Source of the DNA: Njordibacter sp028825405 | GTDB lineage: Bacteria; Pseudomonadota; Gammaproteobacteria; Pseudomonadales; Balneatricaceae | NCBI RefSeq assembly: GCF_047730065.1 | Contig: NZ_CP159829.1 | Coordinates: forward strand, 2,232,001-2,296,000 | Reading direction: 5' to 3' | DNA: 64,000 nt | Shown: positions 53,821 through 63,110 of the stretch, one piece after another | Layout of the letters: each line of letters starts with the position of its first letter | Position numbering within the stretch: the first letter of the stretch is position 1 | Notes under the pieces: model-generated | Databases searched by the model: none | What the model saw: only the letters and a program-made list of their open reading frames with translations | Told to the model about the DNA's origin: nothing | Program-made: the position numbers and the translations under genes

Positions 53821-56739
53821 ATGAAAATTCAGATAATCAAATATTGCTTGACCTTAACCCTTCTTCTTGGAAATGCTGGAGAAATCTTTGCACAGGGTGA
53901 GTGGTTTCAAACAGAAAAACCAAATTGTCTCGTGTGGAATCCCGACCCAAGTGTGGGGGAAACTGTTACTTGGTCTGGTGATTGTTTAAATGGGAAAGCG
54001 CACGGAATAGGCATAAAAGTTTGGAGGTTTAAAAAATCTGGAAAATGGGTTGAGAGACCTGTTGTTGGAAATAGTCTTAACGGACGTATGTCAGGAGAGG
54101 TTACAGTATTCTATGAAAATGGAGATAAGTACGTCGGTATGCTCCATTCAAATGGTAACAGGAATGGGCAAGGCACCTACACCTACCAAAATGGCAGAGT
54201 AGAAGAAGGCATTTGGAAGGATAGTAAGTTTCAATATGCGAATAAACCTACTAAACCAGCCCCTGTGGCAAAAATAGCTACCCGAACTGGAGTTGACTCT
54301 AGCCTTCCAGATTGTCCCAGTGACACGGATTGGCGTTCATGGAAATTGTGCTTTGGCACACGTATATGGGGCCAAGAAACAAAGTGGGCAGGAGATAAAT
54401 ATGTTGGTGAGTGGCTTAACATGGCACGGCACGGGCAAGGTACTTACACTTTTTCAGGTGGAGACCAATACATTGGTGACTTTAAACATGATAACTATAA
54501 TGGGCAGGGAAAATATACCCATCTAGGTGGAAAGGTAGAAGAAGGGACTTGGAAGGATAGCGAACTCAATGGGCAAGCTACCGTAACGTATCCTGATGGC
54601 ACAGTAAAAGAGGGTATTTGGAAGAATGATGTGTTCCAGTATCAGAAAGTGTCAAGCGTGGCCAGTTGTTTAAATAATGTCAGCCAGTGCAGCAATAATT
54701 TTTTATGCAGTCAAGGAACCGTGAGATTTCAAAACATACCACAATGGAACTTTAGTGTTGATGTTTATGAGTATGTTTTAGAAGCCAAGAAAAGAGGCCT
54801 TTCCTGCGGTGTGGCTGAAGTTACTAGCTTCACGCCTGAGAGTCCTCCAACTTGCACAGACAATATCGGAACTTGTGATGATAGTTTTTTATGTAGCCAA
54901 GGAACTTTTAAATCTAAAAACATATTCAAATGGGAAGAAAGATTACTATATTCTAAGTATGTAGTTGAGGCCAAAAAAAGAGGCCTTACTTGCGGAATTG
55001 GATCAATTAACTCATCCCAAGTTGCAGGAGCGACTAACTTACCTGATTGTCCTAAGAATGTTTGGCATAGCTGCTTTGGCACTAAAATATGGGCAGATGG
55101 CAGCAAATACGCTGGTGAATGGAAAGAGAATAAAAAGAATGGCCAAGGCACTATGACATTTGCATCTGGATCCTCATATGTTGGTGATTGGAAAAACGAT
55201 AAGCGGACTGGTCAAGGCGTCTACACATCTGTAAGTGGATCCATTTATGAAGGTGAATATAAGGACAACAAATGGAATGGACAAGGCACCTTCACCTATG
55301 GCCCAAAAACAAAATGGGCAGGGGATAAATATGTGGGGGGCTGGAAGAATGACAAACGGAATGGAAAAGGCAAATACACCTACGCTGATGGGACGGTAAA
55401 AGAGGGTATCTGGGAGGATGGCAAACTCCAAGGTTTAAAGACCGCTTCTGCTGAACCTAATGCAGTGTCTAACTTACCAGACTGCCCCAGTGGTAAAAAT
55501 GTTCGTTGGCACAAGTGCTTTGGTAACTATACATATGACAATGGCAACAAGTATGTTGGTGAATGGAAGGATAACCAAAAAACTGGACAAGGCATTTTCA
55601 CTTGGAAAAGTGGAAACATCTATGTCGGTCAATTCAAAGATAATAAAAATACTGGACAAGGCATTCTCACCTTCGCAAGTGGTGACAAATACAGTGGCGG
55701 GTTCAAAGATAGTAGTTTTTATGGACAAGGCACCTATACCTATAAAAGTGGCCGAGTAGATAAAGGAACTTGGAAGGATGGCAAACTCAATGGACAAGCC
55801 ATTGTTACCTTTGTAAATGGCAATAAATACGTTGGTGAGTTCAAAGATGATAAAAGAACTAAAGGCACCTATACCTTTGCAAGTGGAGATAAATATGTCG
55901 GTGGGTGGAGGGATGGCAAGAGGCATGGACAAGGTACTTACACCTTTGCTGATGGTACAGTAAGAGACGGAACTTGGAAGGATGGTGAATTTGAATATGC
56001 GAAAACGCCTACTAAACCAGTACCTGTTGTAAAAGCACCTACCCAAAACGATCAGGCTATTCCTGCGTCCTCTGGATCTGGATTTGCTGTGTCCTCCGCT
56101 GGATATGTGATGACTAACAGCCATGTTATAGACGGCTGTCAGGACGTTTTTATTCACACACCAGAAAAAGACGTTAGGATGAGGGTTATTTCCAATGATC
56201 CCAAGAATGACTTGGCCCTTTTAAAAGGCAACTTCAAACCCTTAGCAGTGTTCTCGCTTAGCTCTAAACGTCCAGAAATACTCCAAGATATTTATGTTGC
56301 AGGGTATCCATTCGGTTACAAAGTCAGTTCGTCAGTCAAAGTAACCAAAGGTATCATCAGCTCTCTTACTGGTATTGGTAATGATTTTTCAAATATGCAA
56401 ATAGATGCGGCATTACAGAGTGGAAATAGTGGTGGCCCAATCCTTGATGATATGGGAAATGTTGTGGGTGTAGCAGTGGCTAAACTGGATGCAATGCAAA
56501 TGTTAAAGGACACTGGAAGCATTCCAGAGAATACGAACTTTGGTATCAAAGCTAGTGTTGTCAAAAGTGTCTTAGATAGCAGCAGCGTCAATACTCCTGC
56601 AGCAAATAAAAGTCCAATCAGCAAATCTCAGTTGGGTAAGATGATAACCGATGGCACCTATTACATCAGCTGTTGGATGACGATGGCACAGATTGAAAAA
56701 GTCAGAAGTAAGAAGGTGTTGTTTTCAGAGTTGGACTAG
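53821..56739 (+). CDS. Exported MORN-repeat protein with C-terminal trypsin-like protease domain
   Basis: This 972-residue protein has a signal peptide (IKYCLTLTLLLGNAGEIFAQ). At least 15 MORN repeats follow (pattern YVGEWKDNxxxGQGTxT). Two copies of a Cys-containing module interrupt them at about 283-330 and 345-395 (LCSQGT ... EAKKRGL.CG). A Deg/HtrA-like serine protease domain at about 745-895 has His768 (NSHVID), Asp797 (NDLALL) and Ser870 (GNSGGP). No PDZ domain is seen. Likely periplasmic. The combination is unusual; the function is unknown. The GIY-YIG gene starts 22 bases later. Confidence 0.88.
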   Translation: MKIQIIKYCLTLTLLLGNAGEIFAQGEWFQTEKPNCLVWNPDPSVGETVTWSGDCLNGKAHGIGIKVWRFKKSGKWVERPVVGNSLNGRMSGEVTVFYENGDKYVGMLHSNGNRNGQGTYTYQNGRVEEGIWKDSKFQYANKPTKPAPVAKIATRTGVDSSLPDCPSDTDWRSWKLCFGTRIWGQETKWAGDKYVGEWLNMARHGQGTYTFSGGDQYIGDFKHDNYNGQGKYTHLGGKVEEGTWKDSELNGQATVTYPDGTVKEGIWKNDVFQYQKVSSVASCLNNVSQCSNNFLCSQGTVRFQNIPQWNFSVDVYEYVLEAKKRGLSCGVAEVTSFTPESPPTCTDNIGTCDDSFLCSQGTFKSKNIFKWEERLLYSKYVVEAKKRGLTCGIGSINSSQVAGATNLPDCPKNVWHSCFGTKIWADGSKYAGEWKENKKNGQGTMTFASGSSYVGDWKNDKRTGQGVYTSVSGSIYEGEYKDNKWNGQGTFTYGPKTKWAGDKYVGGWKNDKRNGKGKYTYADGTVKEGIWEDGKLQGLKTASAEPNAVSNLPDCPSGKNVRWHKCFGNYTYDNGNKYVGEWKDNQKTGQGIFTWKSGNIYVGQFKDNKNTGQGILTFASGDKYSGGFKDSSFYGQGTYTYKSGRVDKGTWKDGKLNGQAIVTFVNGNKYVGEFKDDKRTKGTYTFASGDKYVGGWRDGKRHGQGTYTFADGTVRDGTWKDGEFEYAKTPTKPVPVVKAPTQNDQAIPASSGSGFAVSSAGYVMTNSHVIDGCQDVFIHTPEKDVRMRVISNDPKNDLALLKGNFKPLAVFSLSSKRPEILQDIYVAGYPFGYKVSSSVKVTKGIISSLTGIGNDFSNMQIDAALQSGNSGGPILDDMGNVVGVAVAKLDAMQMLKDTGSIPENTNFGIKASVVKSVLDSSSVNTPAANKSPISKSQLGKMITDGTYYISCWMTMAQIEKVRSKKVLFSELD

Positions 56740-56761
56740 TCAGTACTACAGGAGATCCACT

Positions 56762-57580
56762 TTGCCAGACTGTTATGTTTATGTATATATAGACCCAAGA
56801 AACCACCAAGAGTTTTATATTGGCAAAGGAACTGGATCTAGAATGAATGCCCATATTTTAGAAACCAACCTTCGTGAAGAACCTAATTCCTCTAAGACTA
56901 GGCAGATCAGGGCCATTCAAAGAGAAGGTTTAGAAGCTATAGTTCGGGTTATAGCTCGGGGTCTAACTGACGCTGAGGCTCTGTTAGTTGAAAAGACATT
57001 GCTTTGGCAACTAGGAAAGCAACTAACAAATATTGCTACTGGTCATTATGCAGCTAACTTTAGGCCAGACAATACACTACATAAGCGGCTTAATAGTTTT
57101 GATTATCAAAATGGTTTTTACTACTACAATGTTGGTGAATGTGAATATAGGTGTTGGAATGATTACAGAAATTATGGGTTCATTTCTGCTGGCCATAGTC
57201 CACATTTTCGTGACGAGATAGTTAGGTTTGAAGAAGGGGATATAATTGCTGCTTATCTAAGAGGCAATGGGTATGTAGGAATTGGGCAGATTATAGACAG
57301 AGCAAGGCCAGTTCGTGACGTAATACTGAACAATCAACCATTGTCAGATTGCAATTTAGAGCAACCAAATTTAATTCTTGATAGTAATGATGATAACCAA
57401 TCTGAGTATGTAGCTTTAGTTGAGTGGTTTGTATCAGTTAGAGCAGCTGACGCTAAGTGGATGCCTCGCAGTGGGCTGTTCTCATCACAAAGTTGCCGAG
57501 CTTCTCTAGATAATCAGCCTATCACTGTATCTTTTTTAGAGGAAAGTTTTAATATATCTATTGAAGAACTCTTAATATAG
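56762..57580 (+). CDS. GIY-YIG nuclease with PUA/EVE-like C-terminal domain
   Basis: The frame opens at 56693, but GGAG at 56751-56754 is 7 bases before a TTG at 56762, which puts the GIY-YIG motif right at the N-terminus. The resulting protein has 272 residues. The nuclease core is YVYVYID (GIY), FYIGKGTGSR (YIG with Arg27) and the catalytic Glu77 in LLVEKTLL; it resembles the LEM-3-like subgroup. Residues about 125-220 (YGFISAGHS, EEGDIIAAYLRGNGYVGIGQ) look like a PUA/EVE-type fold that reads modified bases in other proteins. The stop is 2 bases before the helicase gene. Confidence 0.82.
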   Translation: MPDCYVYVYIDPRNHQEFYIGKGTGSRMNAHILETNLREEPNSSKTRQIRAIQREGLEAIVRVIARGLTDAEALLVEKTLLWQLGKQLTNIATGHYAANFRPDNTLHKRLNSFDYQNGFYYYNVGECEYRCWNDYRNYGFISAGHSPHFRDEIVRFEEGDIIAAYLRGNGYVGIGQIIDRARPVRDVILNNQPLSDCNLEQPNLILDSNDDNQSEYVALVEWFVSVRAADAKWMPRSGLFSSQSCRASLDNQPITVSFLEESFNISIEELLI

Positions 57581-57582
57581 CT

Positions 57583-60500
57583 ATGCATCCATTCTTAGAA
57601 CTAATAGACACCTTCTCAACTGATAACAAAGCACGTGGTGATCAGTTTGAGAAGCTATGCAAGTGGATACTAGAAAACCATCCCATGTATAAATCAAAGC
57701 TCAAACAAGTATGGCTATGGAATGACTGGCCTGAATGTTGGGGCATAGACTGCGGTATTGATCTCATAGCTGAGGATGTTGATGGAAACAACTGGGCCAT
57801 TCAAGCTAAGTGCTATAGCCCTAAGAATAGTGTGACCAAAACAGACATAGACTCCTTTCTTAACGAGTCTACGAACACTAGGATCCATCATCGCCTTTTG
57901 ATTGCCACAACAGATGGAATAGGCCGCAATGCGAAGGGTGTTATTAAGCGACAACACGAAACAATACCAGTCAATCAGTTGATGCTTAGTGACCTGTTAG
58001 AGGCTCCTATCGTTTGGCCAAAGAGCCTTGATGTGCTATCAACAGGTGGCGTAAAGAAGGCGTACATACCTAAACCATACCAGCAGATAGCCATAGATAA
58101 AGTCACACAAAATCTAGATGATCGTGGCCAGTTGATTATGGCCTGTGGCACAGGTAAAACATTAACAGCCCTTTGGATTGCTGAAGCACTTAAATCAGAG
58201 ACAGTTCTTGTCTTACTACCCTCTCTCCTGCTTTTATCTAAGACACTGGCTGAGTGGTTAACCCACAGCAAAGAACAATTTAGTTACCTTCCCGTCTGTT
58301 CTGACGATACGGTAGCAAAGTCTGAGGATACGATTGCCTTATCAACCTCTGAACTAAGCTTCCCCTCTACAACCGACACAGATGCGATAGCGAAGTTTCT
58401 TAAATCCTCTGGCAGAAAGATTATATTCTCTACTTACCAGTCTTCACCAAAGATTGCTGAAGCTTTTAAAGCTATGCACCTAAAGCCATTAGACCTAGTT
58501 ATTGCAGATGAAGCACATCGTTGTGCAGGTAAAGTTGGTTCAGCTTACTCAACTGTCCTTGATAACGATCAAATACCTGCTGCAAAACGATTATTCATGA
58601 CAGCAACTCCAAGAATCTTCCAAGCTCATTTTTTAAAGAAAGCTTCTGACTCAGGTGTTGATATTGTTTCAATGGATGATCATGAGGCATTTGGCGCAGT
58701 GCTTCATAAGTTATCGTTTGGTGAAGCTATTGAACAGGACTTGTTGACTGATTATCAGGTAGTGATCGTTGGTATTGATAACCCACGCTACTCTGAAATG
58801 ATTACTGAGCGCAGACTCGTTCAAACAGATAATGATATTCAGTCAGACGCTCAATCGTTTGCCAGTCACATCGGCTTAGCTAAGGCTATGAAGAGCTATG
58901 ACCTCAAACGAGTAATTAGCTTCCACTCGAGGGTTAGTGCTGCAAAAGACTTTGCCAATAAACTACCTGAAGTTATTGATTGGATGCCAGATAAATCTAG
59001 GCCTGATGGAGAGCTATTAACTGGCTATGTATCAGGCGTTATGCCTACCAATAAAAGAAGCAGAAACCTTCGTGCTCTGGGAGAGATTGAATCTGATCAG
59101 CGTTATGTCCTTTCTAATGCTCGTTGTTTATCAGAAGGCGTAGACGTTCCTGCTCTCGACGGTGTTGCGTTTATTGACCCTAAGAACTCTGAGATAGATA
59201 TTGTTCAGGCAGTAGGTAGAGCAATAAGGTTATCAAAGGGCAAATCGATAGGATCTATTATCATTCCTGTCTTTATTGAAGACCATGATGATCCTGATGA
59301 AATACTTAACTCTTCACCCTTTAAAAAGGTCTGGGCGGTTGTCAATGCACTGCGTTCACATGATGGGGAATTGGGTGAACAGCTTGACAAGTTCCGCCAT
59401 GGTATAGGGAGAAGAGGCACTGTTGGACGATCAGATAAGATCATTTTTGATAAGCCAACAACCATCACAGCTGATTTTGAAAAGGCCCTCAACACAAGGC
59501 TAATAGAATCAACAACCGCATCGTGGGAGTTTTGGTTTGGTTTGTTAGAGAATTACAAAGAAAAGTTTGGGAATTGTTTAGTCAGAAGTATTGACCAATA
59601 TAACGATTATAACTTGGGAAGCTGGGTATCAACTCAGCGAACTAACGAGAAAACACTTGCTCCTGATAGATGGAGCCAACTTAATGATCTTGGATTTGTT
59701 TGGGATACCTTAAATAACCAATGGGAAGAGGGATATAGAGACCTTGTTGCCTATAAAATCGAGTTTGGTGATGTGCTGGTACCAAACAGCTACATTACAA
59801 AATCGGGCTCCAATAGATACAAAACACAACTAGGTTCTAATCTAGGCACATGGTTGGCTACGCAGCGAAAAAACCAAGACAAATTAACAAAAGATCAGTT
59901 TAAACGCCTTAACGATCTGGGTGTTGCGTGGGATCCACGTGTTTATGGATGGGAACAAGGATTTCAGCATCTTGTTTCTTATAAAGAAGAATTTGGTGAT
60001 TGTTTGGTAGAACAAAAGTGTCAATATTGTGGATTTGCGTTGGGTTCTTGGGTAAGAAATCAGCGAACTAAAGAGAAAACACTTGCACCTGAGAGATGGA
60101 GTCGACTTAATAATCTTGGGTTTGTTTGGGATGTTATTGAGTACCAATGGGAACGAGGGATTATAAACCTCACTGCGTATAAGGAAGAGTTTGGTGATTG
60201 TCTTGTAGGAAAAATAACCCAATACTTTGGTTTTAACTTGGGGCAATGGGTTGCTGATCAGAGAAAATTAAAAAATAACGATAAACTACAACCTGATAAG
60301 TCTGAACGCCTGAATGATTTAGGATTTATCTGGGATTCTGCCGACTACAAATGGCAAGAAGGTTTTAAACACCTTACTTCCTACAATAAAGAGCATGGTA
60401 ATTGTTTGGTAGATGTAAGAGCTCAATATTGTGGCTATCCATTGGGCTCTTGGGCATCAACTCTTCGAAGGAGATATGGAAATTTAAAATCTGAGCAAAT

Positions 60501-60738
60501 TAGTCAGCTTAATGAATTGGGGTTTGTGTGGGACGTTATTGAATATCAATGGCAAAAAGGGTTTAGAAGCCTGATTGCTTATGAGGAAGAGTATGGTAAC
60601 TGCCTCGTGAGAAAAAGAACTCAATACGCTGGTTATAACTTGGGGGAGTGGGTATCAAAACAACGAAGTCAAAAAGATAAATTATTACCTGAAAGATTCA
60701 AACTTTTAAATGATTTAGGGTTTGTTTGGAAGGTCTGA
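57583..60738 (+). CDS. Mrr-like nuclease / SF2 helicase with six helicase-associated repeats
   Basis: This 1051-residue protein starts with an Mrr-like PD-(D/E)xK domain (GIDLIA with Asp60, QAK with Gln74 and Lys76). The SF2 helicase core has Walker A ACGTGKT (about 187-193), DEAH (309-312), FMTATPRI and motif VI QAVGRAIR (about 542-549). From Trp648 to the end are six copies of the helicase-associated domain, about 67 residues each, ending in FVWD or FIWD/VAWD. The head resembles restriction-helicase proteins; the HA repeats probably bind nucleic acid. No methyltransferase partner is near. Confidence 0.9.
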   Translation: MHPFLELIDTFSTDNKARGDQFEKLCKWILENHPMYKSKLKQVWLWNDWPECWGIDCGIDLIAEDVDGNNWAIQAKCYSPKNSVTKTDIDSFLNESTNTRIHHRLLIATTDGIGRNAKGVIKRQHETIPVNQLMLSDLLEAPIVWPKSLDVLSTGGVKKAYIPKPYQQIAIDKVTQNLDDRGQLIMACGTGKTLTALWIAEALKSETVLVLLPSLLLLSKTLAEWLTHSKEQFSYLPVCSDDTVAKSEDTIALSTSELSFPSTTDTDAIAKFLKSSGRKIIFSTYQSSPKIAEAFKAMHLKPLDLVIADEAHRCAGKVGSAYSTVLDNDQIPAAKRLFMTATPRIFQAHFLKKASDSGVDIVSMDDHEAFGAVLHKLSFGEAIEQDLLTDYQVVIVGIDNPRYSEMITERRLVQTDNDIQSDAQSFASHIGLAKAMKSYDLKRVISFHSRVSAAKDFANKLPEVIDWMPDKSRPDGELLTGYVSGVMPTNKRSRNLRALGEIESDQRYVLSNARCLSEGVDVPALDGVAFIDPKNSEIDIVQAVGRAIRLSKGKSIGSIIIPVFIEDHDDPDEILNSSPFKKVWAVVNALRSHDGELGEQLDKFRHGIGRRGTVGRSDKIIFDKPTTITADFEKALNTRLIESTTASWEFWFGLLENYKEKFGNCLVRSIDQYNDYNLGSWVSTQRTNEKTLAPDRWSQLNDLGFVWDTLNNQWEEGYRDLVAYKIEFGDVLVPNSYITKSGSNRYKTQLGSNLGTWLATQRKNQDKLTKDQFKRLNDLGVAWDPRVYGWEQGFQHLVSYKEEFGDCLVEQKCQYCGFALGSWVRNQRTKEKTLAPERWSRLNNLGFVWDVIEYQWERGIINLTAYKEEFGDCLVGKITQYFGFNLGQWVADQRKLKNNDKLQPDKSERLNDLGFIWDSADYKWQEGFKHLTSYNKEHGNCLVDVRAQYCGYPLGSWASTLRRRYGNLKSEQISQLNELGFVWDVIEYQWQKGFRSLIAYEEEYGNCLVRKRTQYAGYNLGEWVSKQRSQKDKLLPERFKLLNDLGFVWKV

Positions 60739-60925
60739 TAGAAGAAGTAAAAGAGTGAAGTTGTTAACAGACACTACATCACTCTTTACAGCTAAACTCT
60801 CAATAAGTACTGGTAATGGAAGAGCATGGTAATGAGTACTAAGAGAATTATATTAAAGTAGGCTACCCAAAGAAGAGTACCTGAAGTTAGATTACTTTAT
60901 AACTATTATAATAAATACTCTAGGG
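60739..60925 (+). other. Gap with weak hairpin between helicase and polymerase-like gene
   Basis: The 187-base gap holds an imperfect 11-bp inverted repeat (arms 60747-60758 and 60779-60789) with a long loop, and AGTACT repeated at both ends of a further short stretch. Neither is a convincing terminator, so the polymerase-like gene may be in the same transcript or have its own promoter. Confidence 0.4.
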
Positions 60926-62467
60926 ATGAATGTATTGAAGTTAGATCCTAACCATAAGCCTAAATTACCTGAAGAACTAGAACATTCAAGACCTTTAGAT
61001 GTTCACAAGTGGTCTGACTATAAGCATGTCAATGTTTTCATTGATCTGATTTGGGATGAGTTCTTTTCAAGTAGTTATCCTGTCAGTCCTAAAGCTAGTA
61101 ACCGTCCTAAGTCTAAGCCAAAGAAACAATTAAAAGTGTTGTTGCTGGATCTTTATTTAGCTTGGCTTTCAGATCCTACTCTACTCGTTGGTATCGGTTT
61201 ATCTAAGTCTGACTACAAAGCTAAGTCTCGTTACAATGAACTTCATATTTCTTTTGAACTCGTAAACATTGTTCACCTCGCTGTTGGTGTTGGTTTAATT
61301 GACTATCACTATGGCACTGAAGGTTCTGGAAAGGTTACCCGATTTTGGCCTACTGCCTACCTTATTGATAAGTTCATTGAAGCTGATCTTGGTATTGAAG
61401 ATATATACCGTCATCCAGATATGGAAGTTATTTGCCTTGGTAGAAACAACTTTGAAATTGAGGATGATTCGTCTAAGAAACATAAGTATGTGGAGTATGA
61501 AGATAAGGATGCTCCAGAGGCTATCCACCAATGGCGTATTGATTTAAAGGCGTACAATAAACTTCTTGAAGAATCTTTTATTGATATTGTCACCATTGAA
61601 AAGCCTGTTGTTAAGCAAAGATATAAGGACAAGATACTAAAAAGGTACTCTTATAAATTAGTAGAAATTAGTCCTTTAAACAGCTTTGTAAAGCGGATAT
61701 TCTATCGTGAAGACTGGGCCTTAGGAGGACGCTTTCATGGTGGTTGGTGGCAAATGGTTGGCTCCGATTGGCGTAAGCACATCTTCATCAATGACAAACC
61801 GACTGATGAGCAAGATTTCTCTGGCTTACATGTGACTTTGCTCTATGGGCTTGAAGGACTGCAACCACCTAAATACCCTTATGTTTTGAATCTAAAGTCA
61901 AACTTCACTCAAGAAGAACAAAAAGCCATTATTAAGGGATTAGTCCTTACGGCGATTAACGCCAAAGATCGTACATCAGCATTCCAAGCGTTTAGGCAAG
62001 ATCAAGAAGAAGGCACTGCTGAGAAGCGTTTGAAAAATGTACAGTTGACTAAATTTTTGGATGCTTTCTGCGCTAACAACCAGCCTATTGCGCATTACCT
62101 ATGTAACGACATGGGTGTTAAGTTGATGGCTATGGATGGTCGCATTACCGCTAAGGTAATTAATCATTTCACTAAAAAAGGTGTTCCAGTTCTTTCAGTT
62201 CATGACAGCTATATATTAGATATTGAATACCAAAAAGAACTACATGAAGTGATGAGTGAAGCGATTACTGCTGAACTAGACTTTGCCTCTACAAAGTTCA
62301 AAGCACGAATAGAACCCACATACCGTGCTATGGGTTGGATCAAAGCTTGGGAACAAGTGGAAGGCACTAGTCCAGAGTTGGTTAAGATGTATGCAGATAC
62401 CCCAAACTCAATTCGCTGTGATGGATACCTTGAGAGAAAAGCGTTGTGGAGGGGAGAAAGAATCTAA
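60926..62467 (+). CDS. Polymerase-like protein (family A palm motifs), function unknown
   Basis: This 513-residue protein has segments that align with family A DNA polymerase / single-subunit RNA polymerase motifs. Motif A-like is QDFSGLHVTLLYG (Asp297), motif B-like KAIIKGLVLTAINA (about 333-346) and motif C-like VLSVHDSYILD (His426, Asp427). FHGGWWQMVG precedes motif A. I recall similar, mostly unannotated proteins in proteobacterial mobile elements, but cannot verify this here. No exonuclease domain is visible. The call rests on motif pattern. Confidence 0.65.
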   Translation: MNVLKLDPNHKPKLPEELEHSRPLDVHKWSDYKHVNVFIDLIWDEFFSSSYPVSPKASNRPKSKPKKQLKVLLLDLYLAWLSDPTLLVGIGLSKSDYKAKSRYNELHISFELVNIVHLAVGVGLIDYHYGTEGSGKVTRFWPTAYLIDKFIEADLGIEDIYRHPDMEVICLGRNNFEIEDDSSKKHKYVEYEDKDAPEAIHQWRIDLKAYNKLLEESFIDIVTIEKPVVKQRYKDKILKRYSYKLVEISPLNSFVKRIFYREDWALGGRFHGGWWQMVGSDWRKHIFINDKPTDEQDFSGLHVTLLYGLEGLQPPKYPYVLNLKSNFTQEEQKAIIKGLVLTAINAKDRTSAFQAFRQDQEEGTAEKRLKNVQLTKFLDAFCANNQPIAHYLCNDMGVKLMAMDGRITAKVINHFTKKGVPVLSVHDSYILDIEYQKELHEVMSEAITAELDFASTKFKARIEPTYRAMGWIKAWEQVEGTSPELVKMYADTPNSIRCDGYLERKALWRGERI

Positions 62468-62489
62468 CTAACCAAAACATCCTCAAACT

Positions 62490-62900
62490 TTATATCCAAA
62501 TCTTATCATGTAGTGGCAAAAGGTAGTGGTATTTGTGGGCTAATAAAAATTCCCGTTTTAATGTCTCAACACTTAAGCCATCTCTGTCCAAGAACTTTTC
62601 AAAAATTAAAGAAGTAGCATTACGACATTCTGTTCTAAACAAATAAATAGATTCGTCACTATCCATAGCAGGACTATAAAACAAAGGCATCATTTCAAAT
62701 TTTGAATCTCTAGGAAGCTCTTCATAAAGTGCCTCAATAATTGAAAACAGTTCAGTGGCCAAACTATTCTTTTTGATTAAATTGGCTGCTACTGAATAGG
62801 ATGCCCAAGTCAAGTTAAGACTAATAGATACATTTACCAACTGTCTTTCCACGAGGGCCAAAATTAAAATAGATCCAGTTTTAGTAGGTAGTTTTAACAT
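62490..62900 (-). CDS. Hypothetical protein, 136 residues
   Basis: I do not recognise this protein. It looks alpha-helical with a moderately hydrophobic N-terminal third (GSILILALVERQLVNVSISL) and ends HKYHYLLPLHDKIWI. Its ATG is 3 bases after the stop of the small membrane-protein gene, which suggests the two are translated together. It converges on the polymerase-like gene. Confidence 0.5.
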   Translation of the reverse strand: MLKLPTKTGSILILALVERQLVNVSISLNLTWASYSVAANLIKKNSLATELFSIIEALYEELPRDSKFEMMPLFYSPAMDSDESIYLFRTECRNATSLIFEKFLDRDGLSVETLKREFLLAHKYHYLLPLHDKIWI

Positions 62901-62903
62901 TTG

Positions 62904-63110
62904 CTAATCTGATAGGTGGCCGCTTAAACGAGCTTCTATTAAATTTTTTATCTGCAAATAGTCTATGGTTGCATCATGAATAATCTTTCTTTTGCGTTTG
63001 GGAGTTTTTCTATGATCTGGGTGAATATTCGCATTATTAAAATCATTTAATGATGATAGGCAAAACCAGCCAGTCAAACCTATAAAAATCAACAGAAAAA
63101 TTTCCCACAT
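62904..63110 (-). CDS. Small single-pass membrane protein, 68 residues
   Basis: An N-terminal transmembrane helix (MWEIFLLIFIGLTGWFCLSS) is followed by a basic cytoplasmic segment (HRKTPKRKRKIIHDATIDYL). No family recognised. Coupled spacing to the downstream hypothetical gene supports it being real. Confidence 0.45.
   Translation of the reverse strand: MWEIFLLIFIGLTGWFCLSSLNDFNNANIHPDHRKTPKRKRKIIHDATIDYLQIKNLIEARLSGHLSD

Noticed and set aside
55474..56157. 227-residue minus-strand ORF opposite the MORN repeats
   Set aside because: It arises from the periodic MORN coding sequence read backwards; no domain is visible.
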